Positions 15,986 to 26,300 of a stretch of 56,139 bases of DNA are shown here, in pieces. Below the pieces are notes generated by a model. It did no database searches. It was not told the origin of the DNA and saw nothing but the letters and a program-made list of their open reading frames with translations. The stretch is from Nodosilinea sp. FACHB-141. GTDB lineage: Bacteria; Cyanobacteriota; Cyanobacteriia; Phormidesmidales; Phormidesmidaceae. Each line of letters starts with the position of its first letter. Within the stretch, counting starts at the first letter, position 1. The DNA lies in assembly GCF_014696135.1 (NCBI RefSeq), contig NZ_JACJPP010000028.1, positions 1 to 56,139 of the forward strand, given 5' to 3'. Both the position numbers and the translations under genes were made by a program.

Positions 15986-17389
15986 TTAATCCTCAGGTAA
16001 CTGCCAAAGTTTAACGCTGCCGTCGTGGTTGCCGGCGCTAAAGACAGTGCGGCCATCCGCGCTGATAGCAACAGCCGGAACACCGTAAGCTTCGCCGTCG
16101 CTAAAGGTGTCGATTAACTTACCCGTACTCACGTTCCATGCTTGAATAGTGTTGCTGTGGGTTTTGGCGACAGCGACTTGCCAATTGTGGCTAATGCCAG
16201 CAGAAACAATGGAGGAGCAACCCGCGTCGATAGATTGCTGTTGCAGACCTGTTTTTAGGTTCCAAAACTCGAGTCGGCTGCCTTCGCCAGTGCTGGAACT
16301 GAGGCAGTCGCCAGCGCGCGCAATCATCAGAGTTTGGGAGTTGCTGCTAAGGGTAACATTTGGTAATAGGGCGTTGGAACCTGCTCGGGTAGCTAGGGTG
16401 CGCAGGGGGGTGCCATCGCTTTGTCGCCAAACTTTAATGAGGTTGGGGCCGACACCCAAGACGGTTTGGTTATCTGGACTAAAAATAACAGAGTACTGAG
16501 CACCAGTATTGTTGGGTTCGAGCAAAGTTTTCACTAATCTGCCGCTGTTAAAGTCCCAAAGGTGCACAAAGCCGTCTTGATTACTGCTGGCTATTCTCTG
16601 ACCATCAGGGCTGAATGCGATAGAGCGGACCGCTCCGGTTTGGTTGGCACTGCTAGCGGGAACGAGGTATTTCCGGCCACCAGTTGCTATGTTTAGAACG
16701 GAGACAGTGTCATCCAGGCCGCCCGTCGCCAGAGCTTGCGCATTAGGGCTGAGCGCCAAAGAGAAGACATAGGAGTTGGCTTCAAATTGAGGTTGCACCA
16801 GCTGGCCTGATTCGACATCCCACACGTTCAAGCTCCCTCCGTTGACACTAGCTAGCGTTTTTTCGTCAGGACTCAGTGATAAGTAGTGGTCGCCCCTAGA
16901 CTGGCCAAAACCTGCAGCAAAGGTATTTGCCAAACGCGCTTTCTTGACTTGAAACAGGCTGTTAAGCTGAGCTTTATCTGCCGGTGAAGCATAGTTATGA
17001 AAGAGATGCGCTGCCTGAACTACGAGAACGGCTACGAGCATTGACCCAATTAAAAATGTCGCAAGCTTTCTCAAGCCAGATGTATTTCCCTCCCAAAGGG
17101 AAACACTGAACCGAGCACCCCAAATAGCACCGTAAATGGCACTTCCTACCCATGCCACTATCAAGAGATACAACGACCAGGAAAAGTATCCGAATGTCGA
17201 AATGACACCTTTTAGGAGAACGCCAAGGACTATAAAAGATAAAAGTCGAGATCCTAAACAGGCTCCAACAACTGACCAAATAAGCACCTGTCTAGACCTA
17301 GTTCTGATTTTGGCAGAATTGCCGATCCAAAATCCGAAAAAGGCTCCAATTAATAAAGCAGTAGGTGTACTTAATAGGACCAGTAGCAT
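15986..17389 (-). CDS. WD40-repeat protein with N-terminal membrane domain
   Basis: The 467-residue product begins with four or five hydrophobic segments in residues 1-130. A short linker follows, then a C-terminal WD40 propeller from about 165 to 467. Repeats show the expected endings LNVWDVESG, VHLWDFNSG, IKVWRQSDG, LEFWNLKTG, IQAWNVSTG and VKLWQLPED, with SPDG/SPDN turns, giving about seven blades, enough for one propeller. It is probably a membrane-anchored interaction scaffold. No enzymatic domain is visible. Confidence 0.88.
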   Translation of the reverse strand: MLLVLLSTPTALLIGAFFGFWIGNSAKIRTRSRQVLIWSVVGACLGSRLLSFIVLGVLLKGVISTFGYFSWSLYLLIVAWVGSAIYGAIWGARFSVSLWEGNTSGLRKLATFLIGSMLVAVLVVQAAHLFHNYASPADKAQLNSLFQVKKARLANTFAAGFGQSRGDHYLSLSPDEKTLASVNGGSLNVWDVESGQLVQPQFEANSYVFSLALSPNAQALATGGLDDTVSVLNIATGGRKYLVPASSANQTGAVRSIAFSPDGQRIASSNQDGFVHLWDFNSGRLVKTLLEPNNTGAQYSVIFSPDNQTVLGVGPNLIKVWRQSDGTPLRTLATRAGSNALLPNVTLSSNSQTLMIARAGDCLSSSTGEGSRLEFWNLKTGLQQQSIDAGCSSIVSAGISHNWQVAVAKTHSNTIQAWNVSTGKLIDTFSDGEAYGVPAVAISADGRTVFSAGNHDGSVKLWQLPED

Positions 17390-17636
17390 AGGGGAATGCC
17401 CTTGAGTGAATGTCCTAATCCTTATATACTCCTGTCTTTGGGATACTCATAATGGACCAGCTTGTTAAGTGGCTTTTATGCTGACTAAAATAGTACACTA
17501 GGCAACTAGAACATCTTCAAATCATGCCGCTGTGGGGCACTTTTCGCTTTCTTCCACTCGCTCCATTGCTGTTTCTGCAACTTTTCTGCCGGTTTTGGGT
17601 GTGCCGGTTGAATGGACAGTCCGCCCTTTTGGCAAC

Positions 17637-17815
17637 CTAGCTGTGCGTATCAAACTCAGGGATGTTAAGAAATAGCAGCACAACACCGTCGCAGCCAATG
17701 AAACGAAAGGCGGGCTGCTGCCCATTCCAGGTTTCGAACTGCCACGCGGCAAGCCATTCGCCGACGATGTTTATAAAGCCGATGAACCAGAACAGAAGAG
17801 CCAAGGGAGGGCTGT
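17637..17815 (-). pseudogene. Fragment of a small membrane-associated protein
   Basis: The frame ending at TAG 17637 reads about 58 residues, including LALLFWFIGFINIVGEWLAA, then WQFETWNGQQPAF and VVLLFLNIPEFD. It has no ATG; TTG is the only possible start, and an in-frame TGA lies just upstream. The sequence is coherent enough to be a former gene end. Function unknown. Confidence 0.35.
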
Positions 17816-18084
17816 GATCGATTTCCCTGCGTCAGATTGAAGTCAGTCTGACGCAGCAGACCACTCTGACGGAACAAACCAAGACTTAACTGCTTGAAGC
17901 AATGAGTACTTTCAGGAGATGCGGGCAAGAGTGTGGGCCCAAGACAATCTGTCCCGGTTCGGGGTGCGAGGCAGCCGTAGAATGTAGGGTAAATTTCCCG
18001 ACTGGGAGTTAAGCCAGGCGGCGGACCATCCGGCGGCTCTTCTCAATTCGCCTCAAGGTATTACCCTTCATTTGAGTAGTTGCG

Positions 18085-18220
18085 GCGTGAGACAGATAGA
18101 CTAGCTGCAAGCGCAGGCAACTACTCAACCCACAAGCTTTCAGCAGGTTAAGGCCATTGAGCACTCGGCTTAATCGATATCACCTCAGTTACCTCCAAGT
18201 GGCGTCATTTTGCCCATCAG
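18085..18220. repeat. Dispersed repeat matching 15745-15880
   Basis: Blocks GCAGGCAACTACTCAACCCA, TTTCAGCAGGTTAAGGC and ATTGAGCACTC recur in the same order and orientation at 15768-15825. Sequence then stays similar through the CACCTCAG(C/T)TACCTCC block. This is a second scattered piece of the family whose outer edge lies in the large inverted repeat. Confidence 0.6.
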
Positions 18221-18373
18221 AATTGATAGCTCAGGAAACAGGTTGATTGCAGGCGTTAGATCGCCTGCAATCAACTACCGGGCCCACCAACGTTATGAAT
18301 TGTTAGTGCAACACCAGGGACGCTGGTTGAAAAGCGTGAATTTGACGCCATTCGATGCAGCACCCTCCTAGGC

Positions 18374-19555
18374 TTACTGACGATCGCCTTCAACGGGGCA
18401 TGACTGCGGCAGGCAGACGGTGAACGTTGTGCCCTCCGCAGCCGTCGAGGCGACCTCTACCGTGCCTTCGTGAGCGACAACGATCTCGCGCACGATGTAC
18501 AACCCCAAGCCGATGCTGCCCGGGATCCGTTGCGCTGTCGAGTCTGGCTCAGTGTGGCGCATGAGCGGATCGAAGATCGTCGACAGCATCTCTGGCGGGA
18601 TCGGCGGGCCTTCGTTATGCACGCTCAAGACCACGGTTGCTCCGTCTGAAGTGACCGATAGTTCGACTGGCTCCTCGGCTGCCCCGTGCTGAATTGCGTT
18701 GCCTATCAAGTTGGAGATGACCTGGCGGAATCGAGCCGCATCGCAATCGCACGTAAGGTCGCCGTCTGAGTGAAGGCGCAGCATGCGCTGCGGATGGGCA
18801 ACGCAAAATTCCTCGAAGACGTTGCGACAGAGAATTTCCAGATCGACCGGACCGCGCGTCAGCGGCATCGCGCTGCCCAGCCCCGTTGAGGCGAAGTCGA
18901 TCAAGTCACGGATCAATCGCGTGACGGCCTCTGTGTTTGTCTCGATCACCGATAGCGCTCTAGGAGAGGCTGGGTGTTTATCTGAGGTGCGTGAGATCAG
19001 TTGGGCGGCCATGCTGATGGAGCTCAGCGGGCTGCGCAGGTCGTGGCCAAGGATGGCCAGGAACATGCGGCGTGACTGATCGACGCGATTGGTGTAGCTG
19101 CTGATGGCAGCGACGAGCGATTGGTCAATTGCCTCGTTGAAGCGGGTAATGTCATTGACATCGTTAATGTCAAATTGCGAGTAGCGCTCGGTCCACAGGC
19201 GGAGCACGCTGGCGCGCAGGGCACGGTATTCGGAGACAACCTCCAGGATGTCAAATCCCCAGCCTACGCGGCCTACACCGTGCCGTGCCGAGGCGTTGTC
19301 GAGCCGATCGCTCTCTTCATCAACAGAGCCGCCGTGGCCTTTAGACTTACTTGCCTGCTGCGCGAGGCTCTGGCCGCTCTGCATGTCGCGCGCAGTGGCC
19401 CGCAGCATTGCCTCAGCGTCGTCGCGCAAGGCGAGCTGGGTCATCTTCCCCCCAGGCGAGAGGCTGCGCGCAAACGTTTCCCATTCCGAGAGGATCAGCT
19501 CGACGTTCCCGAGAATGAAGTCTGCCAGACGCATGAATTTCTCCGGTGAGAACAT
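18374..19555 (-). CDS. Sensor histidine kinase with RsbRD-like N-terminus
   Basis: The product is 393 residues. Residues 1-150 are helical and look like the RsbRD/globin-like sensor region (ILSEWETFARSL, later RYSQFDINDVNDITRFNEAI). HisKA follows, with the phospho-acceptor His at about 171 in ILGHDLRSPLSS. The HATPase domain has FRQVISNLIGNAIQHG, VHNEGPPIPP and GSIGLGLYIVREIV. No membrane segments or response regulator are linked, so its partner is unknown. Base composition is GC-rich, and the gene resembles proteobacterial kinases more than its neighbours, suggesting transfer. Confidence 0.9.
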   Translation of the reverse strand: MFSPEKFMRLADFILGNVELILSEWETFARSLSPGGKMTQLALRDDAEAMLRATARDMQSGQSLAQQASKSKGHGGSVDEESDRLDNASARHGVGRVGWGFDILEVVSEYRALRASVLRLWTERYSQFDINDVNDITRFNEAIDQSLVAAISSYTNRVDQSRRMFLAILGHDLRSPLSSISMAAQLISRTSDKHPASPRALSVIETNTEAVTRLIRDLIDFASTGLGSAMPLTRGPVDLEILCRNVFEEFCVAHPQRMLRLHSDGDLTCDCDAARFRQVISNLIGNAIQHGAAEEPVELSVTSDGATVVLSVHNEGPPIPPEMLSTIFDPLMRHTEPDSTAQRIPGSIGLGLYIVREIVVAHEGTVEVASTAAEGTTFTVCLPQSCPVEGDRQ

Positions 19556-19726
19556 CTTAGGAATAGAGGCATGATACCGCTGGGGGCGGTCAAAAATATA
19601 TTGGCCAAATACCTCTCTAGGAGTGATTAGGGGGGTGATTAAATCGACCTACAGCAAGGTTTTCTACCTTTTGGACAAGTATGTTGTCATAGCAGGCGCT
19701 ATAGAGTGTGGGCGAGCGTTACGGGC

Positions 19727-20080
19727 ATGCACGTTATGGCATTAAAGCTGGTCTCTGCTTTTTCCCTTCCCGGCTTACCCCAACGTCAGCCGGAGGTGGG
19801 TCACTTGATTCGGCATTTGCGTCAACTGACGGGCCATACCCAAGAACAATTTGCGGGAGTTTTGGGGGTCAGCTTCAGTACCCTCAATCGCTGGGAAAAC
19901 GGGCACATGCAGCCCTCGCCTCTAGCGCTGAAGCAAGTCAACAGCGTTTTGGTCGAACTGGCACAGATTTCAGACCCACGCTTACAAGCAGCTCGCCAGG
20001 CACTTTTGGCCAAGTACATGACCGTCAATCAGCCGGGTAACGGCTACTTTGAAGGACGGCATCACAGAGAGCAGGCATGA
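19727..20080 (+). CDS. XRE-type helix-turn-helix regulator
   Basis: From ATG 19727 (an ATG at 19736 is also possible) the product has about 117 residues. A helix-turn-helix of the XRE/Cro type spans about residues 26-60: HLIRHLRQLTGHTQEQFAGV then SFSTLNRWENGHMQPS. The stop overlaps the start of the hybrid kinase at 20077 (ATGA), so the two genes are translationally coupled. A regulator fused in expression to a sensor kinase suggests that they act in one pathway. Confidence 0.85.
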   Translation: MHVMALKLVSAFSLPGLPQRQPEVGHLIRHLRQLTGHTQEQFAGVLGVSFSTLNRWENGHMQPSPLALKQVNSVLVELAQISDPRLQAARQALLAKYMTVNQPGNGYFEGRHHREQA

Positions 20081-23000
20081 CACAACCACAACCAACCTCT
20101 GAACAGTTGTTCGCCGGAGACGGGGAGTTGGCGCAGCTGGTGCGCTCGCACGACTGGTCTCAAACGTCACTGGGTGCGCTCGAAACTTGGCCAGACAGCC
20201 TGAAAACGGCGGCGCAGATTCTGTTGAGCGAACTCGCTCAAGCCCAGCCGTCGAAGAAAATGCAGGTAGAAACTGAGCCGCAGCAGCCTGGCAATTTCAA
20301 TCCAACCGCCGCCAAACCTGCCGATGCAGAAGCTCAGCTGCGCGAACTGGAGACAAAATACCACACGCTATTTGAGTCGCTTGATGAAGGCTTCTGCATC
20401 TGCGAACTGCTGTTTGATGAGAATGGTGAACCAACTGACTATCGGTTCCTCGAAATCAATGCGGCATTTGAACGGCTCACCGGACTGAAGCAAGTGATCG
20501 GTAAAACGGCACGAGAACTGGCTCCCAACCGCGATACCTACTGGGTTGAGCTGCTTGGCAGCGTTGTGCGCAACCGGGAATCCGTTCGCTTTGAGGCGCA
20601 AGAGAGAGCGCTAAACCGCTGGTTTAATGTCCATGCCTTTTGCATCGGTGAGCCACAACGTCATCAGTTTGTCGCTTTGTTCACCAACATTACCGAGACC
20701 AAGCGCATTGAAGCTGAGCGGCAAAAAGTTGAACAGAAACGCGAGCGCTTTCTTGCCGCTGGGTCAGATTTGCAAGTGATTATGAGCAGTCACGGGTACT
20801 TTCACTGGGTCAGCCCAGCTTTTGAGCGTGTTCTCGGCTGGACACCCGCCGAAATGACCTCTCACCCCTGGACTGATTTTCTCCATCCAGATGATGTTTC
20901 CGCATCTATTGCGGAGAGCGTCAATGTGTTGTCTGGCGCTGAAACCTTTGCCTTTGAAAACCGCTATCGGCACAAAGACGGCTCCTACCACTGGTTGCTC
21001 TGGAGAGCACAGTCTCACTCAGACGAACAAGTACTTTATGCGACAGCGGTAGACATCACTGCTCGTAAACAGGCAGAAGTCGCTCTGCGTCAATCGGAAG
21101 AACAGTATCGTTTGGTGTTCGAGTCGATCGACGAAGGTTTCTGCACGATTGAAGTGCTCTTCGATGCCGATAGCAAGCCGGTGGATCACTGCATTCTGCA
21201 AGCGAATCCAGCCTTTGAGCGACAGTCCGGTATTACCAACCCAGAAGGCAAACGGGCAAGCGAACTGGCACCGGGACTAGAACAGTATTGGAATGACCTT
21301 TACGCCCAAGTCATTCATACCGGTGAGTCCATCCGCACTGAAGTGCGTTCGGACGCGCTCGATCGCTGGTTTGACGTTGTGGTGTCGCGGGTTGGCGAGG
21401 CAGCACTGCGCCAAGTGGCGATCGTGTTTACTGACATCAGCGATCGCAAACAAGCTGAAGCCATCATCACCACCGATTTGGAAAATACCCGGTTGTTGCG
21501 CAACTTGAGCGCACGAATGATCGCTGAAGACAACATTCAGGTGCTTTACGACGAAATTGTCTTTGCTGCAATTATCCTAACGCGGGCAGATGCCGGTTCA
21601 ATTCAAGCACTGGATGAATCGACCCAAGAGCTAGTGCTCCTCGCCACCCAGGGGATCGATCAAACCGTTACCGAGCGTTTCCAGCGCATGAGGGCCAGTT
21701 CAATCACATCTTGCGGTAGGGTTTTAGCAACGGGTAAGCGCGCCTTTGTAGATTTTGATGCACCAGAAAGCGAAGGCCCTGACGAATCTCTCCGTCTGCT
21801 TCTCGAGAGTGGGTTGGTTTCTGCCCAATCGACTCCGCTCACCAGCCGTTCAGGTAGACGAATCGGCATGGTTTCGACGCATTGGCGTAAACACCACCGA
21901 TCAACTGAGCAAGAACTCCGTTTTCTGGATCTGCTGGCGCGTCAAGCTGCCGACTTGATTGAACAGCGACAAACTGAAGCGGAACGCAGGCAAGTTTTAG
22001 AGCGCGAACAGGCCGCGCGAGAAGAAGCAGAACGAGCCAACCGTATCAAAGATGAATTTCTCGCCGTGCTGTCCCATGAGTTGCGATCGCCCCTGAACCC
22101 GATTTTGGGCTGGACACAACTGCTGCGCAGCGGCAAACTCAATCCTGACCGTCAAATGGATGCCTTAGCCACAATTGAGCGTAACGCCAAACTGCAGGCG
22201 CAACTGATTGAGGACTTGCTCGACATTTCCCGCATCATGCAAGGAAAGCTGAGCTTAACCGCGACTTCGGTCAGTTTGGCCTCTATCATTCACGCTGCTG
22301 TTGAAACTGTGAGTTTAGCGGCAGACGCGAAAGATATTCAGATCACGCTTGACCTCGACTTAGACGTGGCTCCGGTTTTTGGCGATGCTGCCCGACTGCA
22401 ACAAATGGTTTGGAACCTGCTCACCAATGCGGTCAAGTTCACAGACCATGGCGGCCAGGTGACGGTTCAATCGAGGCAAGTTGTTGCTGAAGGCAGCTTG
22501 GGCCATGCGGTAGCCCAAATTCGAGTCATCGATACAGGCAAGGGAATCAGTCCGCAATTTCTGCCCCATGTGTTTGAGTATTTTCGGCAAGAAGACGGCT
22601 CAACGACGCGCAAATTTGGCGGTCTGGGATTGGGACTCGCGATCGTGCAGCAAATTGTGGAACTCCACGGCGGCACAGTGGCGGTAGAGAGCGACGGTGA
22701 GCAGCAAGGTGCAACCTTCATCGTGCAGCTACCGGCCCTGCTGCAGGCCACGCCGCTCCTCTCTGAGTCAATCCAGCCTCAACTCAACTCAGAAACACTC
22801 CTAGACAACGTTCAAATCTTGCTCGTTGATGACGACACTGATACCCGTGAGTTTCAATCTTTTCTGCTGAAGCAACATGGAGCAGCCGTGACAGCCGTTG
22901 CCTCAGGTGTAGAAGCGCTGCAAGCCTTGGAGCATTTTATGCCCGATGTAATTGTCAGTGATATTGGCATGGAAGAGATGGATGGCTATGGGCTAATGCA

Positions 23001-23187
23001 GCAGATTCGCTCGCGTCCACCCGCCCAAGGAGGTGCGGTGCCAGCGATCGCGCTCACCGCCTATGCTGCGGAAATTGACCAAGAAAAAGCGCTTCAAGCA
23101 GGCTTTCAAACACATTTGACAAAACCGTTGGAACCAGAACGATTTGTCAGCGAGATCACAACCCTGCTCAAGCTAAGCCGAGTCTAA
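20077..23187 (+). CDS. Hybrid sensor histidine kinase with PAS, GAF and receiver domains
   Basis: The 1036-residue protein starts with the short DWSQTSLGALETWPDSL segment common at the N-terminus of PAS hybrid kinases. Three PAS domains follow at about 90-210, 225-345 and 345-465, and a GAF domain at about 480-630. HisKA has the phospho-acceptor His at 667 (LSHELRSPLNP). HATPase (MVWNLLTNAVKFTDHGG, FGGLGLGLAIVQQI) spans about 720-890. A C-terminal receiver has the phosphorylatable Asp at about 962 (VIVSDIGMEEMDG). No membrane segment is seen, so it is cytosolic. It is translationally coupled to the XRE regulator. Confidence 0.93.
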   Translation: MTQPQPTSEQLFAGDGELAQLVRSHDWSQTSLGALETWPDSLKTAAQILLSELAQAQPSKKMQVETEPQQPGNFNPTAAKPADAEAQLRELETKYHTLFESLDEGFCICELLFDENGEPTDYRFLEINAAFERLTGLKQVIGKTARELAPNRDTYWVELLGSVVRNRESVRFEAQERALNRWFNVHAFCIGEPQRHQFVALFTNITETKRIEAERQKVEQKRERFLAAGSDLQVIMSSHGYFHWVSPAFERVLGWTPAEMTSHPWTDFLHPDDVSASIAESVNVLSGAETFAFENRYRHKDGSYHWLLWRAQSHSDEQVLYATAVDITARKQAEVALRQSEEQYRLVFESIDEGFCTIEVLFDADSKPVDHCILQANPAFERQSGITNPEGKRASELAPGLEQYWNDLYAQVIHTGESIRTEVRSDALDRWFDVVVSRVGEAALRQVAIVFTDISDRKQAEAIITTDLENTRLLRNLSARMIAEDNIQVLYDEIVFAAIILTRADAGSIQALDESTQELVLLATQGIDQTVTERFQRMRASSITSCGRVLATGKRAFVDFDAPESEGPDESLRLLLESGLVSAQSTPLTSRSGRRIGMVSTHWRKHHRSTEQELRFLDLLARQAADLIEQRQTEAERRQVLEREQAAREEAERANRIKDEFLAVLSHELRSPLNPILGWTQLLRSGKLNPDRQMDALATIERNAKLQAQLIEDLLDISRIMQGKLSLTATSVSLASIIHAAVETVSLAADAKDIQITLDLDLDVAPVFGDAARLQQMVWNLLTNAVKFTDHGGQVTVQSRQVVAEGSLGHAVAQIRVIDTGKGISPQFLPHVFEYFRQEDGSTTRKFGGLGLGLAIVQQIVELHGGTVAVESDGEQQGATFIVQLPALLQATPLLSESIQPQLNSETLLDNVQILLVDDDTDTREFQSFLLKQHGAAVTAVASGVEALQALEHFMPDVIVSDIGMEEMDGYGLMQQIRSRPPAQGGAVPAIALTAYAAEIDQEKALQAGFQTHLTKPLEPERFVSEITTLLKLSRV

Positions 23188-23358
23188 AAATTGTGCCTTG
23201 TCACGCGGAGACGTTTCACCAGCTCCGGTAAGAGAACCTGGAAAAATATGCCTGCACTGAGGGATAGTTTTGGATAGGTTATGGTCGCTACGCCCTTATG
23301 CGGGGCGATCGCATTTCTACACAATGCTGTCAGAACGGTAGTACCGTAAACAACCGCT

Positions 23359-26300
23359 TCACCGCGAAATTGCTCCTAAGGCTTTTAATATTGATTGTTG
23401 AGCAGTGGTTAGCCCCTTTGCACCTTGAATATTCATACCTTCATATAGGCGATCGCCTATCACTGTTTTAACACAGCGTCCCGTGGCGACATCCCATAGT
23501 TTTATTGTGCGATCGAAGCTTCCACTTAATAGAATTTGACTATCAGGGCTAAAGATCACGGACGAGATCCAGCTAGTATGTTCGGCCATTGTATGAAGGC
23601 ATTCTCCCGTCTTCAGACTCCAGAGGCGAACGGTTTGGTCATCACTGCCACTGGCAATAGTTTGACCATCAGGGCTAATAGCAACGGTAAACGCGATGCC
23701 GGTATGACCCTGCAAGATTCTTGAACAAGCTCCGCTTTGCACATCCCACAACCGGATAGTTTGGTCAAAGCTGCCGCTTGCTAGAATCGGCTCGGTTGGA
23801 TGAAAAGCTAGCGCGTAAACCCCGCCCCTGTGACCTTCTAGCACCTGTAGGCATTCCCCGGTCTGCACGTCCCATAGCCGAATCGTCTGGTCATAGCTGC
23901 CACTTGCGAGAGTTCGACCTTGGGGATCAAAAGCAATCGTCCGCATGCTGCTCTGATGACCCTGTAGCACGTGTAAGCATTGGTGGGTTTGTACATCCCA
24001 AAGACGCACTGTTCGATCACGGCTGCTGCTTGCCAGGGTTTGCCCAGCAGGGTTAAACAGCACTGCTAATACAGGAGCATCATGAGCAATCCAGCGATCG
24101 CCCTGTCCTGTTTGCACATCCCATAGAAAAATGGAGCCATCTTCCCCATTGGTGGCAATGGTTTGACCATCCGGGCTAAAGCTTACATTTGAAATTAAGC
24201 TGGTTTCTCTGTAGAGAGTTTTGTAGGGAGGCGAACTTAATGGCTCTCTACCAACCTGCCATTGCCATAAGTAAATTGTTCCCGCTTGACTACTACTACT
24301 AGCAAGCAGTTGATTCGGCAACCCAGTTCCCACTGAAGCAGAATCACTCTGATTTTGAGCTGCTGTAACTGTGACAGGGCCAAAACTTAAGGCGTGTTCT
24401 CCATAGGTAAAGCCGCTTAACGTTTTGAGGCTTTGCCCACTCGGCATCTGCCAAAGCCGCACGGTTCGATCCTGGTTGGCGCTGATCAAGGTCTGACCAT
24501 CGGTACTGATGGCGAGCGCCAGAGCAGATACCGTCTGCTCGCCCAAAATATTCGTGCAGTATCCGTCTTGGACATTCCAAAGCCGAAGGGTGCCATCATC
24601 ACTGCTGCTTACTAAAGTGTCACCCTCTGGACTAAATACAATGTTCCGAACCCAGTCTAAAGTGTCACTCTCTGGACTAAATACAATGTTCTGAACCCAA
24701 TTGGTATGTCCGCGCAGCAGTATTTCAGGATTAAATGAATGAGTTTTGGAACTAGGCGGATGAATCCATAGTTGAATACAGCCATCGAGGCCACCACTTG
24801 CCAAGTGTTGACCATCTGGGCTGTAGCGAACGCAGCGAATACCAGAAGAATGCCCTTGCAACACATTCAGGCATTTTCCAGTCTCAACATCCCAAATTCG
24901 AATTGAGGTATCCTTACTGCCGCTGGCTAAAATTGGATGGTTGGGTGAGAAGTGAACGGAGTAAACGTTTTTGGTGTGTCCTTTCAAAACGTGCAAGCAG
25001 TCACCCTGCAAATTCCACACTCTTGCGGTTTGATCATCACTACCACTGGCTAACCATTGACGGTTAGCGCTAAAGCTTAAAGACCAAATTCGACTCGTAT
25101 GCCCTTTCGAAATCCACAAACACTGACCACTTTGCACATCCCACAACCGTACCGTCGCATCATTACCGCCACTTGCCAGTGTCGTGCCATCGGGGCTAAA
25201 GGCAACAGCCCAAACTCCACCGCGATGCCCTTCAAACGTCGCAATGAGTTGATGGGATACAACGTTCCATAAATACACAAAACCGTTGATATCGCCGACG
25301 GCAAAAACTTGGCCATCTGGGCTAATATCAACCGATGTTGGCACCCCCAAAGTCTCTGAAAATAGGGATGTTGCTAAATCAGAATTTTGAAAATTGACCC
25401 CTACCAAATTAATCTGCCGCAGGTCAGCTTGTCGCACTACGAGTTCAGAAAAATCAGAACCTTGCAAATCTACTTTGAGCTGCACCAGCAGATTGATTAA
25501 ATTCCCCGCCGCATATCCTGCTCCATATTTTGACCGTTGTTGTGCGAGAAGTAGCCTTGCTCTATTTTCAACTTCTGACAGATTTCGGTAAGCTGATAAA
25601 AGCCATTCCATTACAGGCTGCAAAATTAATCGCAGTTGCATTGTTCGGATATAGTCTTTTGCCTGTACTCGAATCAATGAATGACTTTGCCATACGTCAA
25701 GCTGTCGGGTTGTAAATTCTGTACAGACCTGTTGTATCAACCGCTCTGTGACATATTCCATCACAACGGGCTGCAAGAAAAATAATCCGTCTGTTTTTTC
25801 GAGTAGTGACCGCCGGAGCAGTGAATTTACTTGTTGGGGAACGGTTTGTTGTGAGGCTGCACCGATAACATTTTCACGAATCTCTGCGATCGCAACCGGC
25901 TCTCGGTGAATAGCAAACCAGTAGAGAATTTTCTGTTCCTCTACCGATAGGCGATTAAATTGGCGATCGAGCAGATCGCGGATGTCTTCAAAGACAAAAA
26001 CGCCCTGCTCAAGATAGGTTAGAACCTCTGCAACACTGCCGTCGAACAAATCTTGCGTGGCAGATGCAACCAACTTCAGCGCCAGAGGATTGCCGCCATA
26101 GTGATTAACCAGGGTTTGCCACTCGGTTTGTGAACCTGTAAACGCTCCTTTTTGCTGAAAAATGGCGCGTCCATCATCGGGCGTGAGTCCGGGGAGAGAA
26201 AGCGATCGCACTACGCTCTGGTCGCCCTCCAACAGAGCAATTTCACGAGGTTTCTCACGACTGGTCAGCAAACAACAACTTTGATGAGATGTTTCTCCCA

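Larger units (their letters stand above)
17390..18373. other. Degenerate region with a dispersed repeat
   Basis: I find no intact gene. A minus-strand fragment at 17637-17815 still reads like a membrane-associated protein. A dispersed repeat covers about 18085-18220 and matches 15745-15880. CAATCAACT-type sequence around 18240-18290 forms a small inverted repeat (GATTGCAGGCG and CGCCTGCAATC). Confidence 0.5.
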
